Assembly (NCBI RefSeq): GCF_900112615.1 | Contig: NZ_FOMK01000001.1 | Span: 372,001-436,000, forward strand | Direction of reading: 5' to 3' | DNA from: Chitinophaga sp. CF118 | GTDB lineage: Bacteria; Bacteroidota; Bacteroidia; Chitinophagales; Chitinophagaceae | DNA: 64,000 bases | Part shown: positions 55,716 through 64,000 of the stretch, piece by piece | Numbering within the stretch: position 1 is the stretch's first letter | Layout of the letters: every line of letters starts with the position of its first letter | The notes under the pieces: model-generated | What the model saw: only the letters and a program-made list of their open reading frames with translations | Database searches by the model: none | Told to the model about the DNA's origin: nothing | Program-made: the position numbers and the translations under genes

Positions 55716-56492
55716 ATGAAACAATACATCTTAATAACCGGAGCATCATCCGGAATTGGTTACGAAATGGCCCAACAGCTTGCGGCTTTAAAATACAATC
55801 TTATCCTCACTGCCCGCAGCGAGGATAAATTGACAGCTATGCAGCAGGAGTTATCTTTCAAGTATGGCATTACCGTACAATACATAGCCAAAGACCTAAG
55901 CAAAACAGAGCAGGCGACTCAGTTATTTGATGAGATCAAGGGCGCCGGCTATCAGGTATCTCATTTGGTTAACAACGCAGGATTTGGCGACTATGGAAGT
56001 TTTCTGGAAACATCACTGGAAAAGGAATTGAAGATGATTGATCTCAACATCAGCAGCCTGGTTATCCTTACCAAATTGTTTGCAAATGATATGGCAGCCC
56101 GAAAGTCGGGCAGAATCATGAACGTGTCTTCAGTGATTGCATATTTGCCTTTCCCTTACCAGTCGGTGTATTCAGCCACCAAGTCTTTTGTCTTAGCCTT
56201 TTCGGAAACGCTCGCTGCCGAACTGGAAGGCAGCGGCATAGTGGTTACCACGCTTGCCCCTGGGGTTACAGAAACAGCATTTATTTCACCGGAAATGCGG
56301 GAAACCAACCTGCTGAAATCCAATAAGCCTACCCCCGTAAAAACAGTGGCTACTGAAGGAGTGAAACTCTTGCTAAACGGAAAAGGAAAGAAAATTGTAG
56401 GTTTTCAAAACCGGTTCAATTCCATTTTAGCAGGAATACTGCCAGACCCGGTGATGATGAAGATTAAGATGAAGCTGGCAACTGTCCAATAA
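55716..56492 (+). CDS. Short-chain dehydrogenase/reductase
   Basis: A 258-aa classical SDR. The NAD(P) site is ITGASSGIGYEMAQ (TGxxxGxG), then VNNAGFGDYGS (NNAG). The catalytic Ser is in IMNVSSVIAYLP and the Tyr-Lys in YSATKSFVLAFSETLAAEL. The type resembles DltE/YqjQ-like SDRs of broad specificity. The gene lies 22 bp after the pump gene on the same strand and probably belongs to the same transcript; it may detoxify the same compounds, but this is inference. Confidence 0.9.
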   Translation: MKQYILITGASSGIGYEMAQQLAALKYNLILTARSEDKLTAMQQELSFKYGITVQYIAKDLSKTEQATQLFDEIKGAGYQVSHLVNNAGFGDYGSFLETSLEKELKMIDLNISSLVILTKLFANDMAARKSGRIMNVSSVIAYLPFPYQSVYSATKSFVLAFSETLAAELEGSGIVVTTLAPGVTETAFISPEMRETNLLKSNKPTPVKTVATEGVKLLLNGKGKKIVGFQNRFNSILAGILPDPVMMKIKMKLATVQ

Positions 56493-56599
56493 TACGTTTG
56501 GCCAGTTCGATTTCGTTCAGGGTAAGTTCAGATGGAAACCTAAGCCATTCGCTTTTTGCTCGCTATATACAACAGAAACGACACACATCTAAAAAACAA

Positions 56600-57625
56600 A
56601 TGACTGAAACGAAAAAAATATCAAGACGAGTACTAATAAAACAAGGGGGGCTTGCTTTATCAGTTTTAGCTTTACCTTTTCCATTAACAACATTTTCAAA
56701 TTTTAACGAAATGACAGACAACAAAAATTTTGACGTAATTATAGTTGGTGGAAGCTATGCAGGACTTTCGGCAGCAATGGCTCTGGGACGAGCATTAAGA
56801 AATGTTTTAATCATTGACAGCGGTTTGCCTTGTAACCGACAAACGCCTCACTCACACAACTTCATTACGCAAGACGGAGAAAAACCAAGCGTTATTGCGG
56901 AAAAAGCAAAAAATGAAGTGTTGAAATACGACACAGTAAAATTCTTAACTGACCTTGCCGTTAGCGGAACGAAAACCGATAAAGGATTTGAGATTTCAAC
57001 TCAATCCGGAAAACTATTCTCAGCTAAAAAACTCGTTTTTGCAACAGGCTTAAGAGACAAAATGCTAAAAATTGAGGGATTTTCTGAATGTTGGGGAATT
57101 ACGGTACTCCATTGTCCCTATTGCCACGGATATGAAGTAAAGAATCAAAAAACAGGGATTTTGGCAAATGGATATGCTGCATTTCATTTGGCTCGACTCA
57201 TTAGTAACTGGACAAAGGATTTAACCATATTTACCAATGGGAAATCGGAATTGACAAAAGAGCAAACCGATGAAATCAAAGCACACAATATTTCAATAGT
57301 TGAAAAGGAAATTAGCTCATTGAAGCACAAAAACGGAGTTGTAGAAGAAATAATCTTTTCAGACAATTCAACTTTTGAATTGAAAGCTATTTATTCAAGA
57401 CCTCCTTTTGAACAACACTGTAAAATCCCCGAGTTATTGGGTTGTGAATTGACAGAACAGGGACTTATCAAAGTAGATACATTTCAGAAAACAACAGTGG
57501 ATAATATATTCGCTTGTGGAGACAATACTAATCCTCTACGTGCTGTATCATATGCGATATCAACAGGGAATAATACAGGAGTATTCTTAAATAACGCAAT
57601 GACAGAAGAAGATTTTTTAAAATGA
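56600..57625 (+). CDS. Tat-exported thioredoxin-reductase-like flavoprotein
   Basis: A 341-aa FAD/NAD(P)H oxidoreductase of the TrxB superfamily. The N-terminus carries a twin-arginine signal (ISRRVLIKQGGLALSVLALP), which is unusual because family members act in the cytosol. The FAD site is FDVIIVGGSYAGLSAAMALG; a redox pair lies in HCPYCHGYEVK (CxxC), and the C-terminal FAD motif is DNIFACGDNTNPLRAVSYAI. The second nucleotide-binding glycine motif is weak (GILANGYAAFHLA instead of GxGxxA), so NADPH use is doubtful. The frame is open 34 codons upstream (TTG at 56498), but the ATG at 56600 puts the Tat signal near the start. Confidence 0.85.
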   Translation: MTETKKISRRVLIKQGGLALSVLALPFPLTTFSNFNEMTDNKNFDVIIVGGSYAGLSAAMALGRALRNVLIIDSGLPCNRQTPHSHNFITQDGEKPSVIAEKAKNEVLKYDTVKFLTDLAVSGTKTDKGFEISTQSGKLFSAKKLVFATGLRDKMLKIEGFSECWGITVLHCPYCHGYEVKNQKTGILANGYAAFHLARLISNWTKDLTIFTNGKSELTKEQTDEIKAHNISIVEKEISSLKHKNGVVEEIIFSDNSTFELKAIYSRPPFEQHCKIPELLGCELTEQGLIKVDTFQKTTVDNIFACGDNTNPLRAVSYAISTGNNTGVFLNNAMTEEDFLK

Positions 57626-57676
57626 CAATAAAAAGCTTCATAGAACATGCGGTAAGCATCTGTCAAAATTCTAAAT

Positions 57677-58135
57677 ATGAATACTTCAATACCTCGTATT
57701 CCCCCTCCAGTTTTGTTTCTTGTAGGAATTGTTGTGATGGTTCTGCTTAATTCCTATTTTCCGATTGGACGCTGGTTACATTACCCTTGGAGATACCTTG
57801 GTATAATATTTCTTGTTTTAGGATTTTCCCTCGGTCTTGGGAGCGGCTTATATTTCCGAAGATTAGGAACAAATCCCCGTCCTGGCGCTAAAGCAACTCT
57901 AATTGTCACGACAGGACCTTTTAAGTACACAAGAAATCCAATGTATTTGGGGTTAACCACAATGCTGATCGGTACTGCGATACTTTTAGGAACATTTTCA
58001 CCTGTGCTTGTAATTCCCATATTCTTTATCCTCGTGCAAACACAATTTGTATTACGAGAAGAGAAATTGATGGAACAGTGGTTTGGCCAACCATACTTAG
58101 AATATAAAAAGAAAACTCCGAGGTGGTTAAGTTAA
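57677..58135 (+). CDS. Isoprenylcysteine carboxyl methyltransferase-like membrane protein
   Basis: A 152-aa integral membrane protein with about four segments and the ICMT/PEMT core: TTGPFKYTRNPMYLGLTTM (about 76-94, SAM-contact region) and the C-terminal EEKLMEQWFGQPYLEYKKKT with RWLS at the end. Bacterial members methylate unknown small or lipid substrates with SAM. It lies 51 bp after the flavoprotein gene on the same strand, the last intact gene of the efflux module. Confidence 0.85.
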   Translation: MNTSIPRIPPPVLFLVGIVVMVLLNSYFPIGRWLHYPWRYLGIIFLVLGFSLGLGSGLYFRRLGTNPRPGAKATLIVTTGPFKYTRNPMYLGLTTMLIGTAILLGTFSPVLVIPIFFILVQTQFVLREEKLMEQWFGQPYLEYKKKTPRWLS

Positions 58136-58181
58136 GAAAGATACCTGCCGCTAACATTGGTCACTGTTATCGATTCTAAGC

Positions 58182-58382
58182 ATGGATGGTGTTAGATCAA
58201 TAACCTCTTGTAACTCTTGCTCCGCAATCAGTTGGACTTCGGTGAACGATGCGGCTAAATTGTTAGTTACAGTGGCAGCGGAGTCACATGCCTGGGGCAG
58301 GCCCTGGCATGTTCCGACCAACGCGCCAATAGAAGCATTTCTCGAGAGCTATTCAAGAGAGAAATACACAACCCAGGTTTAA
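58182..58382 (+). pseudogene. NAD-dependent epimerase/dehydratase fragment
   Basis: The open frame contains a stretch SVNDAAKLLVTVAAESHAWG, then RPWHVPTNAPIE, like the C-terminal part of NmrA/epimerase-type proteins (pattern AWGRxWHVPTNxP). Both ends are missing and the rest of the frame is unlike the family. It is a remnant of about 40 codons. Confidence 0.5.
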
Positions 58383-58554
58383 GCACCTATGGAAGCAATG
58401 TGTTGCCGGTCGGCATCCAGAGTTTTATCTGGCGACAATGTGTTGAAGGAACCGGGCAAATACTTAAATTTGGGCATCGTCACCGAGGTGGAAAATCCGG
58501 TGCACCGGCCAGTAACAGTGAGCTTAATACCTTGATAATAAATCTGTTTAGCGA

Positions 58555-58963
58555 GTAGGTTCCGGGTAGAGCGGTTCGTTGCCTCCCCGCTCCCCCACAG
58601 GTAGGGTCGAGCAGTTTTCCTGCACACGGTTCCTCTATTTACGGTTTCGCTAATTGATAGCTGTGATAGATTCGTGGTTGTACAAGAGGCATCCACTCAG
58701 TAATCAATTTCATGATCTTATCCCATGTCCAGACTCGCTTGCCTCCGCGATGGTTCAACCATTTATGGAGTAGCCGTTTAGTCTGCATGAAGTAAGCGTT
58801 TAGTCGCCGACTATTAAATGTAATACCATAGTAGGCATAGTGGCCGCGTAGCTTTTGGTTCCGATATAAGCTCCGTTATAGGAAGCTTGTGTCTATAGAA
58901 CTTGATCCAATCACTCAGCCGCATCAAAGCCAGATTCAGTTTTTTATTGCTTGTTTTGCTCAT
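58555..58963 (-). pseudogene. Group II intron remnant: C-terminal maturase part and 3' RNA
   Basis: The minus strand from 58963 reads SNKKLNLALMRLSDWIKFYR, HKLPITELISEP, then after a frameshift near 58855 KLRGHYAYYGITFNSRRLNA, LLHKWLNHRGGKRVWTWDKI and PLVQPRIYHSYQLAKP with a stop at 58639-58641. This is the maturase/X-domain end of an intron-encoded reverse transcriptase. Past the stop, GAGGAACCGTGTGCAGGAAA and following bases resemble the decayed 3' RNA domains. The RT domain and the intron 5' end are absent, so it is dead. Confidence 0.75.
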
Positions 58964-59232
58964 GGCCTGGTGTTGTCAGAATCCCTGCTGAGAGCTCTGC
59001 TGTATCCTGCCTGGCAATAAAACTACTTTTCCCATGCCGTGCACGAAAGTATATCGTTTTGGTTTGAAGGATGTTTTCCCCGACAAACAGTGGGATAACT
59101 TCCATATAGTAATTGTTTAGCAAAATAGTATAGGGTGTTTGGAGTTTTTTTGTTACCGACCAACTTCTCAGTCTTGTCTTAAATGATTTGACGGTAACAG
59201 ATCCCGGCTTACTTGCTCGGAGGCTTACTAAG
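58964..59232. other. Decayed region right of the intron remnant
   Basis: A minus-strand frame is open (to 59267) but has no recognisable domain, and it meets the maturase remnant in a different frame. I treat it as degraded mobile DNA. Confidence 0.4.
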
Positions 59233-59349
59233 CAACATCTACCAACCTCGAACTTTTCACATACCATTTTCTCTCAATTTAACCTAAATACCTCCTAAAT
59301 TGACCCAATCCTGCATAATTTGGTTCGAGGTTATGATACCTGGGGCCGC
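59233..59349 (+). repeat. 116-bp repeat, copy B (right island junction)
   Basis: The partner of 48381-48496. The last 30 bp, TTTGGTTCGAGGTTATGATACC and TGGGGCCGC, are nearly identical to copy A. It runs directly into CCGCAAGCTTTAAAGCC, the sequence found after tRNA-Asp. The GGTTCGAG...CCGC end loosely mimics the T-arm and 3' end of the tRNA. Confidence 0.75.
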
Positions 59350-59388
59350 AAGCTTTAAAGCCTTCAAGTCGAAATATTTGAAGGCTTT
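59346..59388. repeat. Candidate right attachment site with duplicated tRNA-Asp terminator
   Basis: The first 18 bp are identical to 44629-44646. The following hairpin (AAAGCCTTCAA 59357-59367 with TTGAAGGCTTT 59378-59388) matches the tRNA-Asp terminator, with compensating changes in both arms (C-G to T-A, T-G to C-G). There is no tRNA here. Confidence 0.65.
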
Positions 59389-59552
59389 AATGTGATTATA
59401 TCCTCTCACAATGATAAAATGCTCTCAAAATGAGAGAGTTTATTTTTCTCCACACCCCCCATCTGAAAGAACAAAACAACCACAGTAGCCGTTTTCGCGA
59501 TTTTACACCTTTTAGGAACGTCGATTGCCTTTTAGAGTAACAAACTAATTAA

Positions 59553-59657
59553 ATGCGAACCTTAAAAAAATACGTTTCTCCTTGGAATATACTATTGGTT
59601 TTTTACACCCTGATAATTATATCAGGCATTATTTACAGAATCATAAATGGCATATAA
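59553..59657 (+). CDS. 34-aa single-span membrane peptide
   Basis: ATG to TAA encodes MRTLKKYVSPWNILLVFYTL followed by IIISGIIYRIINGI: a basic start, one hydrophobic helix and a basic end. It stands 10 bp before the ynfA fragment. Its size and form suggest a small membrane protein, but no family is recognised and the neighbouring DNA is decayed. Confidence 0.4.
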   Translation: MRTLKKYVSPWNILLVFYTLIIISGIIYRIINGI

Positions 59658-59667
59658 AAGGCTCTTT

Positions 59668-59742
59668 ATGGAATTAGTTAAATCGTTATTTCTTTTTGTA
59701 TTAGCTGGTATCTGTGAAATCGGAGGTGGGTACCTGATGTGA
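59668..59742 (+). pseudogene. YnfA/UPF0060-family N-terminal fragment
   Basis: The 24 codons read MELVKSLFLFVLAGICEIGG then GYLM and a TGA. Full members (about 108 aa) begin in the same way and continue YLVWLWLR. The stop sits where the conserved Trp is expected and is followed by LRNRS, after which similarity is lost. It is a truncated remnant. Confidence 0.55.
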
Positions 59743-59941
59743 CTTCGCAATCGTTCAGCAAGTTTTTCAAAATAACGGCTAAAGTTTCTCCTTTGCAGTT
59801 CAGACAATCATTTAACTGATTTGTAAGCACCCATTATTTCTGATTCAGTATTTATAATGATAACCTATAATTGATTTACCTGGAAATCATTTAGTATCCT
59901 TTTAATAAATAATTATTAAATTGAGGCAATGTTTGTTACCA

Positions 59942-62900
59942 ATGAGGCTATGGCGAATCCCTTATGTTTACCTATTATCTGTTCTTTGTATGATGAGCAA
60001 TATTGCATTGTTGAGACCCTGGACATCCTGCTGGCAGCTTTTCTTGCGGATTAGTGGCTGCTTTCTGCTTCTACCATTTATTACTGCCGCACAAACAAAC
60101 TTCCATTTATCAACCGATAATGGACTATCAAGCAAATTACTTACAGTAGTAACACGAGACCATTTAAATAACATGTGGTTTGGCTCTTATAACGGACTTT
60201 ATAAACATGAAGGAGCCCGTATAAAGTGGTACAATCGTGTGGGCAATGATAGTCTTTCCCTTAGTGGCGGAGAATTACATGCTTTATTTGAAGATAAGGA
60301 GGGTAATATGTGGATAGGTACCACCGGAGGCCTTGACAGAATGAATATGCGAAATGGGGTTATACAACATTATGTGCTTACCTCATTAAATAATAGCAGC
60401 TCACTGGGTTACATTTATTCAATTTTTGAAGATAAAAAACATTACTTATGGATCTCTACTGATGCGGGCCTGTTTAAAATGGATAAAACTTCGGGCAACT
60501 ATCATATTATAGCAGAGAGAAAGGATAATAAGGGTATTCCTTCTTCTATAGCGCAATTCCATTGTATGGTAGATACGGATAAAGGATTCTGGCTTAGCAC
60601 GGCAAGTGGCCTTGTTTATTATGAATACATTTCAGGAAATTTTTATCATCACTACAATAATCCCGCGAAGGATCCTGTCTTTGATCTTAATTTCTTAACA
60701 GGAACAAACACAAGTGATCTGTGCCAGGACTCACAGCAAAACATCTGGTTTGTAGCCAATAGCCATTTGCTTGCAAAATACAATCTTAATACGCACAGGC
60801 TGGATACTTTTAAATTTGAACGTCCAAAGGATGCCTGGCCTTATTGTTATTCTTTAACTGCAGACTTTAAAGATAATATATGGATAGGTTTCCGTCATGG
60901 AGGTTTACAAATATTCAATACAGATAATAACACTTTCACAGCCATCCACAAAGAGGATAATAATAAAATACTGCATAGTGATTATGTTTATTCCCTCTGT
61001 CAGGATTATCTTCATAAAATGTGGGTTACAACAGATGAGGGTATTGATATCATTGATTATTATAACGATGATGTACAGACCTATAATTTGTGTAATGATC
61101 CTGATTTTACCAGTTTGAAATATGTATCGGGAATGATGTCTTATGATCCCTGGAAAAAGAGGATATACATTCCATTTTCTCAAAAAAAGAGGCTGTTCTG
61201 GTTTGATGAAATAACAAAAACAATTCAATCGCAAAAGCAACCACATACTACTTTATATGTCTGGCCTGTGGAAAATGGCAGGTTATTAAAAGGGAGGTCC
61301 CATAGTTTTTACGAAACGGACAATAGAGGAAGAGGGCACTCTCTGCAAAACAGAGTGTCATATTATCCCAAAGAACTGGCCAACACACCTTATGAAATTA
61401 TCTGGGCAGCAAGAGCTCGAGGTGTATCCTACTTCAAAAAACAGTCTGGCATGCTTTATCGCTATGCCCATAAAAAACTGGAAGTTATTCCTTCCGTGCA
61501 GTTTATGAAACAGGCATGTATTTCTGCAGACAGCCAGTTTCTGTATTTTATAGATCATTCTGAAAACCTTGCAAGGCAAAACATTATAACGGGAAAGATA
61601 GAACGTTTTTATTTACAAAGTCAGTCAAAGAAACAACATTTTTCTTTTTCAGATCCCCGTGACATTATTGATGATGGAAAAGGCAGTATCTGGATAACCA
61701 GTCAGAATGGATTGCTTAAATATAATCCCGGAGGCAGAACGTTGGAAGTATTTACAACAGCACATGGGCTTTCACATAGTTTTACTTTTGCATTACTGAT
61801 TGATAATGATAAGCGCTTGTGGGTGTGTTCACTGGGTGGAGTGGATTGGTATGACAGTAGTCATTCTTCTTTTCATAATGTAGTCAGTAATCCCAATAGC
61901 ACTTACATGGATGCTTTTGGCAGTGGCATCAATGGCAAAGATGGCAGTCTGTATTTCCAGGCGGGCAATAAGTTGTACCATATTATTCCGGAAGAATATT
62001 TTAAATCTCATAAAATACAACCTGTATTACAATTAAATGAAGTATTAGTTGATGAAAAGAAAGTTACATGGGATCACTCTTTTCATCTTTCCCCGCTTAG
62101 CTATCAGGATAACCGTCTGATGATAAAGTATAGTTTGCTGGATTTCGAACGTCCTCAGAAAGTACATTATTATTACCGTCTTGATGGTATTGATCATAAT
62201 TGGGTTGATAATGGCAACCGCCCGGACGTATTTTATAATAACCTGCATCCCGGCAACTATATATTCAGCGTGCATGCAGTAACTGATGACGGACTGGTGG
62301 CAATTGAAGACCTTACTTTATACATCCGGATAATACCAGCTTTATGGCAAACAACCTTATTCCAAATCATCATAATCGTACTTATTATTTCTCTGATTTT
62401 TTTTCTATGCTGGTGGTGGGTGCGTACTATTAAAAGAAAGGCAGATATTCATCAGCAAATGAGTGAATTAGAAGCGCGTGCAATAAGAGCACAAATGCAT
62501 CCTCACTTTATTTTCAATAGCCTCAATGCTATTCAGGAATTGATTGTACTTAAAGATACCTCCTCTGCATACCAATATCTTTCAAAATTTTCAAAATTGT
62601 TGCGGATGGTATTACATCATTCAGAGCATAACATTATTTCATTGGATGATGAGATTAGCATGAACCGTCTTTACCTTGATTTGGAATCGTTACGATTCAA
62701 AAAATCCTTTCATTATACTATAAAGGTCTCAGAAGGAATTGATGAACATGCCACCATTGTACCTTCATTACTATTACAACCTTTTATTGAAAATGCCATC
62801 TGGCATGGATTAATGCCTAAACAGGGAGATAAGGAGCTTACTATTGATTTTACAGAAGATAATGAAGCGCTTATTTGTGAAATCACAGATAATGGTATTG

Positions 62901-63106
62901 GCAGAGAAGCCGCAGGAAATATAAAAGCCCGGAAAATAGGGACTCATAATTTTGGCAGCAAAGGTATGCTGTTAGGGCAGCAAAGGATAAATCTGATGAA
63001 TACATACCATAAATGGAAATCCAGTATTGATATCATTGATTTAAAAGATGTCAATGGATTAGCTGCTGGTACAACCATCAGAATAATACTTCAACAACCA
63101 GTATAG
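59942..63106 (+). CDS. Two-component propeller sensor histidine kinase (LytS type)
   Basis: A membrane sensor of 1054 aa from the ATG at 59942 (TTG at 59921 and ATG 59990 are alternatives). The signal peptide ends near ITAAQTNFHLS. Many Reg_prop repeats form a large periplasmic propeller (about 60-680; WFGSYNGLYKHEG, MWIGTTGGLDRMN, LWISTDAGLFKMD). A Y_Y_Y domain follows (about 700-790; YYYRLDGIDHNWVDNGNRP), then one membrane helix (about 805-830). The kinase has RAQMHPHFIFNSLNAIQELI (His about 855), VENAIWHGLMPKQGDKE and DNGIGREAA. Unlike hybrid systems for glycan sensing, it has no receiver or AraC domain. The ligand is unknown. Confidence 0.92.
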   Translation: MRLWRIPYVYLLSVLCMMSNIALLRPWTSCWQLFLRISGCFLLLPFITAAQTNFHLSTDNGLSSKLLTVVTRDHLNNMWFGSYNGLYKHEGARIKWYNRVGNDSLSLSGGELHALFEDKEGNMWIGTTGGLDRMNMRNGVIQHYVLTSLNNSSSLGYIYSIFEDKKHYLWISTDAGLFKMDKTSGNYHIIAERKDNKGIPSSIAQFHCMVDTDKGFWLSTASGLVYYEYISGNFYHHYNNPAKDPVFDLNFLTGTNTSDLCQDSQQNIWFVANSHLLAKYNLNTHRLDTFKFERPKDAWPYCYSLTADFKDNIWIGFRHGGLQIFNTDNNTFTAIHKEDNNKILHSDYVYSLCQDYLHKMWVTTDEGIDIIDYYNDDVQTYNLCNDPDFTSLKYVSGMMSYDPWKKRIYIPFSQKKRLFWFDEITKTIQSQKQPHTTLYVWPVENGRLLKGRSHSFYETDNRGRGHSLQNRVSYYPKELANTPYEIIWAARARGVSYFKKQSGMLYRYAHKKLEVIPSVQFMKQACISADSQFLYFIDHSENLARQNIITGKIERFYLQSQSKKQHFSFSDPRDIIDDGKGSIWITSQNGLLKYNPGGRTLEVFTTAHGLSHSFTFALLIDNDKRLWVCSLGGVDWYDSSHSSFHNVVSNPNSTYMDAFGSGINGKDGSLYFQAGNKLYHIIPEEYFKSHKIQPVLQLNEVLVDEKKVTWDHSFHLSPLSYQDNRLMIKYSLLDFERPQKVHYYYRLDGIDHNWVDNGNRPDVFYNNLHPGNYIFSVHAVTDDGLVAIEDLTLYIRIIPALWQTTLFQIIIIVLIISLIFFLCWWWVRTIKRKADIHQQMSELEARAIRAQMHPHFIFNSLNAIQELIVLKDTSSAYQYLSKFSKLLRMVLHHSEHNIISLDDEISMNRLYLDLESLRFKKSFHYTIKVSEGIDEHATIVPSLLLQPFIENAIWHGLMPKQGDKELTIDFTEDNEALICEITDNGIGREAAGNIKARKIGTHNFGSKGMLLGQQRINLMNTYHKWKSSIDIIDLKDVNGLAAGTTIRIILQQPV

Positions 63107-63117
63107 ATAGAACTTTT

Positions 63118-63861
63118 ATGATCAGAATATTAATTATTGACGATGAACCCGCAGCTTCCAATATATTAAGATTGTTGCTGGATAAACATGTACCCGTTAC
63201 GAAAGAGGTGGCAATGTGTAATGACCCTGAACTGGCGATAGCTATGATCGCTGATTTTCGTCCTACATTACTGATGCTGGATGTGCAGATGCCAGGCATG
63301 AATGGATTTGATTTGCTGAATAGTATAGGTAGCTGGGATTTTGACCTGATTTTTACTACTGCTTTTGATCAATATGCTATTAAAGCTATTCGCTTTAGTG
63401 CTCTTGATTATCTGCTAAAACCGATTGATATTCTCGATCTGCAGAATGCAATAAACAGGCATATCATCAGAAAGTCGCAGGTTTTCCAACAACCACAACT
63501 GGTAACTAACCTGTTGCAGAATTTAAAAACTGACAATGCTTCAGCATTTACATTAACACTGTCAACTTCTGAAGGAGTATTCCAATTTGCCCCTAAAGAT
63601 ATTATACGGGTGGAAGGAATGAATAACTACAGCAAATTCTTATTTAATAACCATGCTCCGATTATTGTTTCCCGAACTATTAAGGAATACGAAGAGCTAT
63701 TGGCGGAGTATGGTTTTTTACGGGTGCATAAGTCCCACCTTGTAAACAGGATTTATATCCGGCATATAGACAAAGAATACCTGTTATGGTTGCAGGATGG
63801 TCATAGTGTGGTGGTATCCCGTAGAAAAAAAGAAGAGATTGTGCAGGCACTACGGGGATAA
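63118..63861 (+). CDS. LytTR-family response regulator
   Basis: A 247-aa partner of the propeller kinase, 11 bp downstream. The receiver has RILIIDDEPAA, phospho-acceptor Asp55 in LLMLDVQMPGMNG and Lys in DYLLKPIDIL. The LytTR domain is at about 145-247 (IIRVEGMNNYSKFLF; YGFLRVHKSHLVNRIYIRHI; LQDGHSVVVSRRKKEE). It is the same architecture as the regulator at 16333-17094 but diverged. Confidence 0.93.
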   Translation: MIRILIIDDEPAASNILRLLLDKHVPVTKEVAMCNDPELAIAMIADFRPTLLMLDVQMPGMNGFDLLNSIGSWDFDLIFTTAFDQYAIKAIRFSALDYLLKPIDILDLQNAINRHIIRKSQVFQQPQLVTNLLQNLKTDNASAFTLTLSTSEGVFQFAPKDIIRVEGMNNYSKFLFNNHAPIIVSRTIKEYEELLAEYGFLRVHKSHLVNRIYIRHIDKEYLLWLQDGHSVVVSRRKKEEIVQALRG

Positions 63862-63864
63862 CAA

Positions 63865-63902
63865 ATACCGGCTCATTAGCTGGTACGCTAGTGAGCCGGT
63901 AT
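63865..63902. terminator. Bidirectional terminator
   Basis: A 16-bp stem with one G-U pair (63865-63880 with 63887-63902, ATACCGGCTCA core), between convergent genes. Confidence 0.8.
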
Positions 63903-63908
63903 AATCAG

Positions 63909-64000
63909 TTAAATCGTATCCCAGTTCTTGTTGATCTCTTCCAGCTTTTCCAGTAATTCAGACTGTGCAGTGTTTGCATCGGCGTCTTTTGGTCCTCCTC
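63909..64000 (-). CDS. C-terminal end of a gene cut by the window edge
   Basis: Minus-strand frame ending at TAA 63909-63911; the last residues read ADANTAQSELLEKLEEINKN then WDTI. Only about 29 codons are visible, so no family can be given. Confidence 0.5.
   Translation of the reverse strand, partial: GGPKDADANTAQSELLEKLEEINKNWDTI

Noticed and set aside
58944..59267. 107-codon minus-strand frame next to the intron remnant
   Set aside because: No recognisable domain, and out of frame with the maturase sequence that it should join.
44650..59350. Integrase, transposase or phage structural genes in the island
   Set aside because: Searched by eye in both strands; none found apart from the dead intron maturase.

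Overview
The window reads as a chromosomal segment of a Bacteroidota bacterium, most likely Chitinophagaceae (Chitinophaga-like). The grounds are: promoters of the Bacteroidota type (TTG, a spacer of about 19 bp, then TAnnTTTG) in front of pyrG, the sulfite reductase operon, a HAD phosphatase gene and tRNA-Asp; almost no Shine-Dalgarno sequences; a type IX secretion (T9SS) C-terminal sorting domain; LytS/LytTR sensor pairs, one with a two-component propeller sensor; and the typical protein families. No 16S gene is present, so the genus is an inference.

Layout. 1-530: a tandem 256-bp repeat, each unit holding a 141-bp element with 22-bp inverted ends. 0.5-5.8 kb: yidC and pyrG (minus), an acyl-CoA thioesterase (plus), an HD hydrolase (minus). 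5.8-7.0 kb: gene-poor DNA with a structured hairpin element. 7.0-10.8 kb: a minus-strand assimilatory operon (siroheme-dependent reductase with a C-terminal HEPN-like extension, cobA, siroheme synthase), preceded by a strong promoter, a 26-codon cysteine-containing leader ORF and a terminator-type hairpin, which together look like an undescribed cysteine attenuator. 10.9-16.1 kb: HAD phosphatase, rpsA (TTG start behind a strong Shine-Dalgarno), rhomboid protease, ispH. 16.3-19.1 kb: TPR-type LytS kinase and LytTR regulator. 19.5-30.9 kb: cmk, then five secreted proteins read in one direction. Four of these share an N-terminal module and have tail-fibre-like repeats; the fifth has a T9SS sorting tail. 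31.5-33.1 kb: small and broken genes. 33.3-38.0 kb: leuCD, citramalate/isopropylmalate synthase and leuB. 38.3-44.4 kb: clpC, a STAS protein, rnz, dapA, accA.

44.6-59.4 kb looks like accessory DNA added at tRNA-Asp. An 18-bp sequence at the tRNA 3' end recurs at 59,346, and a 116-bp repeat at 48.4 and 59.3 kb divides the region in two. The first part carries small hypothetical genes and hipBA. The second carries a TetR-controlled RND efflux operon (two identical operators), an SDR, a Tat-signal thioredoxin-reductase-like flavoprotein, a methyltransferase-like membrane protein, and remnants of an aldehyde dehydrogenase, an epimerase and a group II intron maturase. No integrase is left. 59.9-63.9 kb is a second LytS/LytTR pair with a large propeller sensor, and a truncated minus-strand gene runs off the right edge.

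Coordinates and motifs were read by eye from the sequence; family assignments come from recognising motifs, not from searches.
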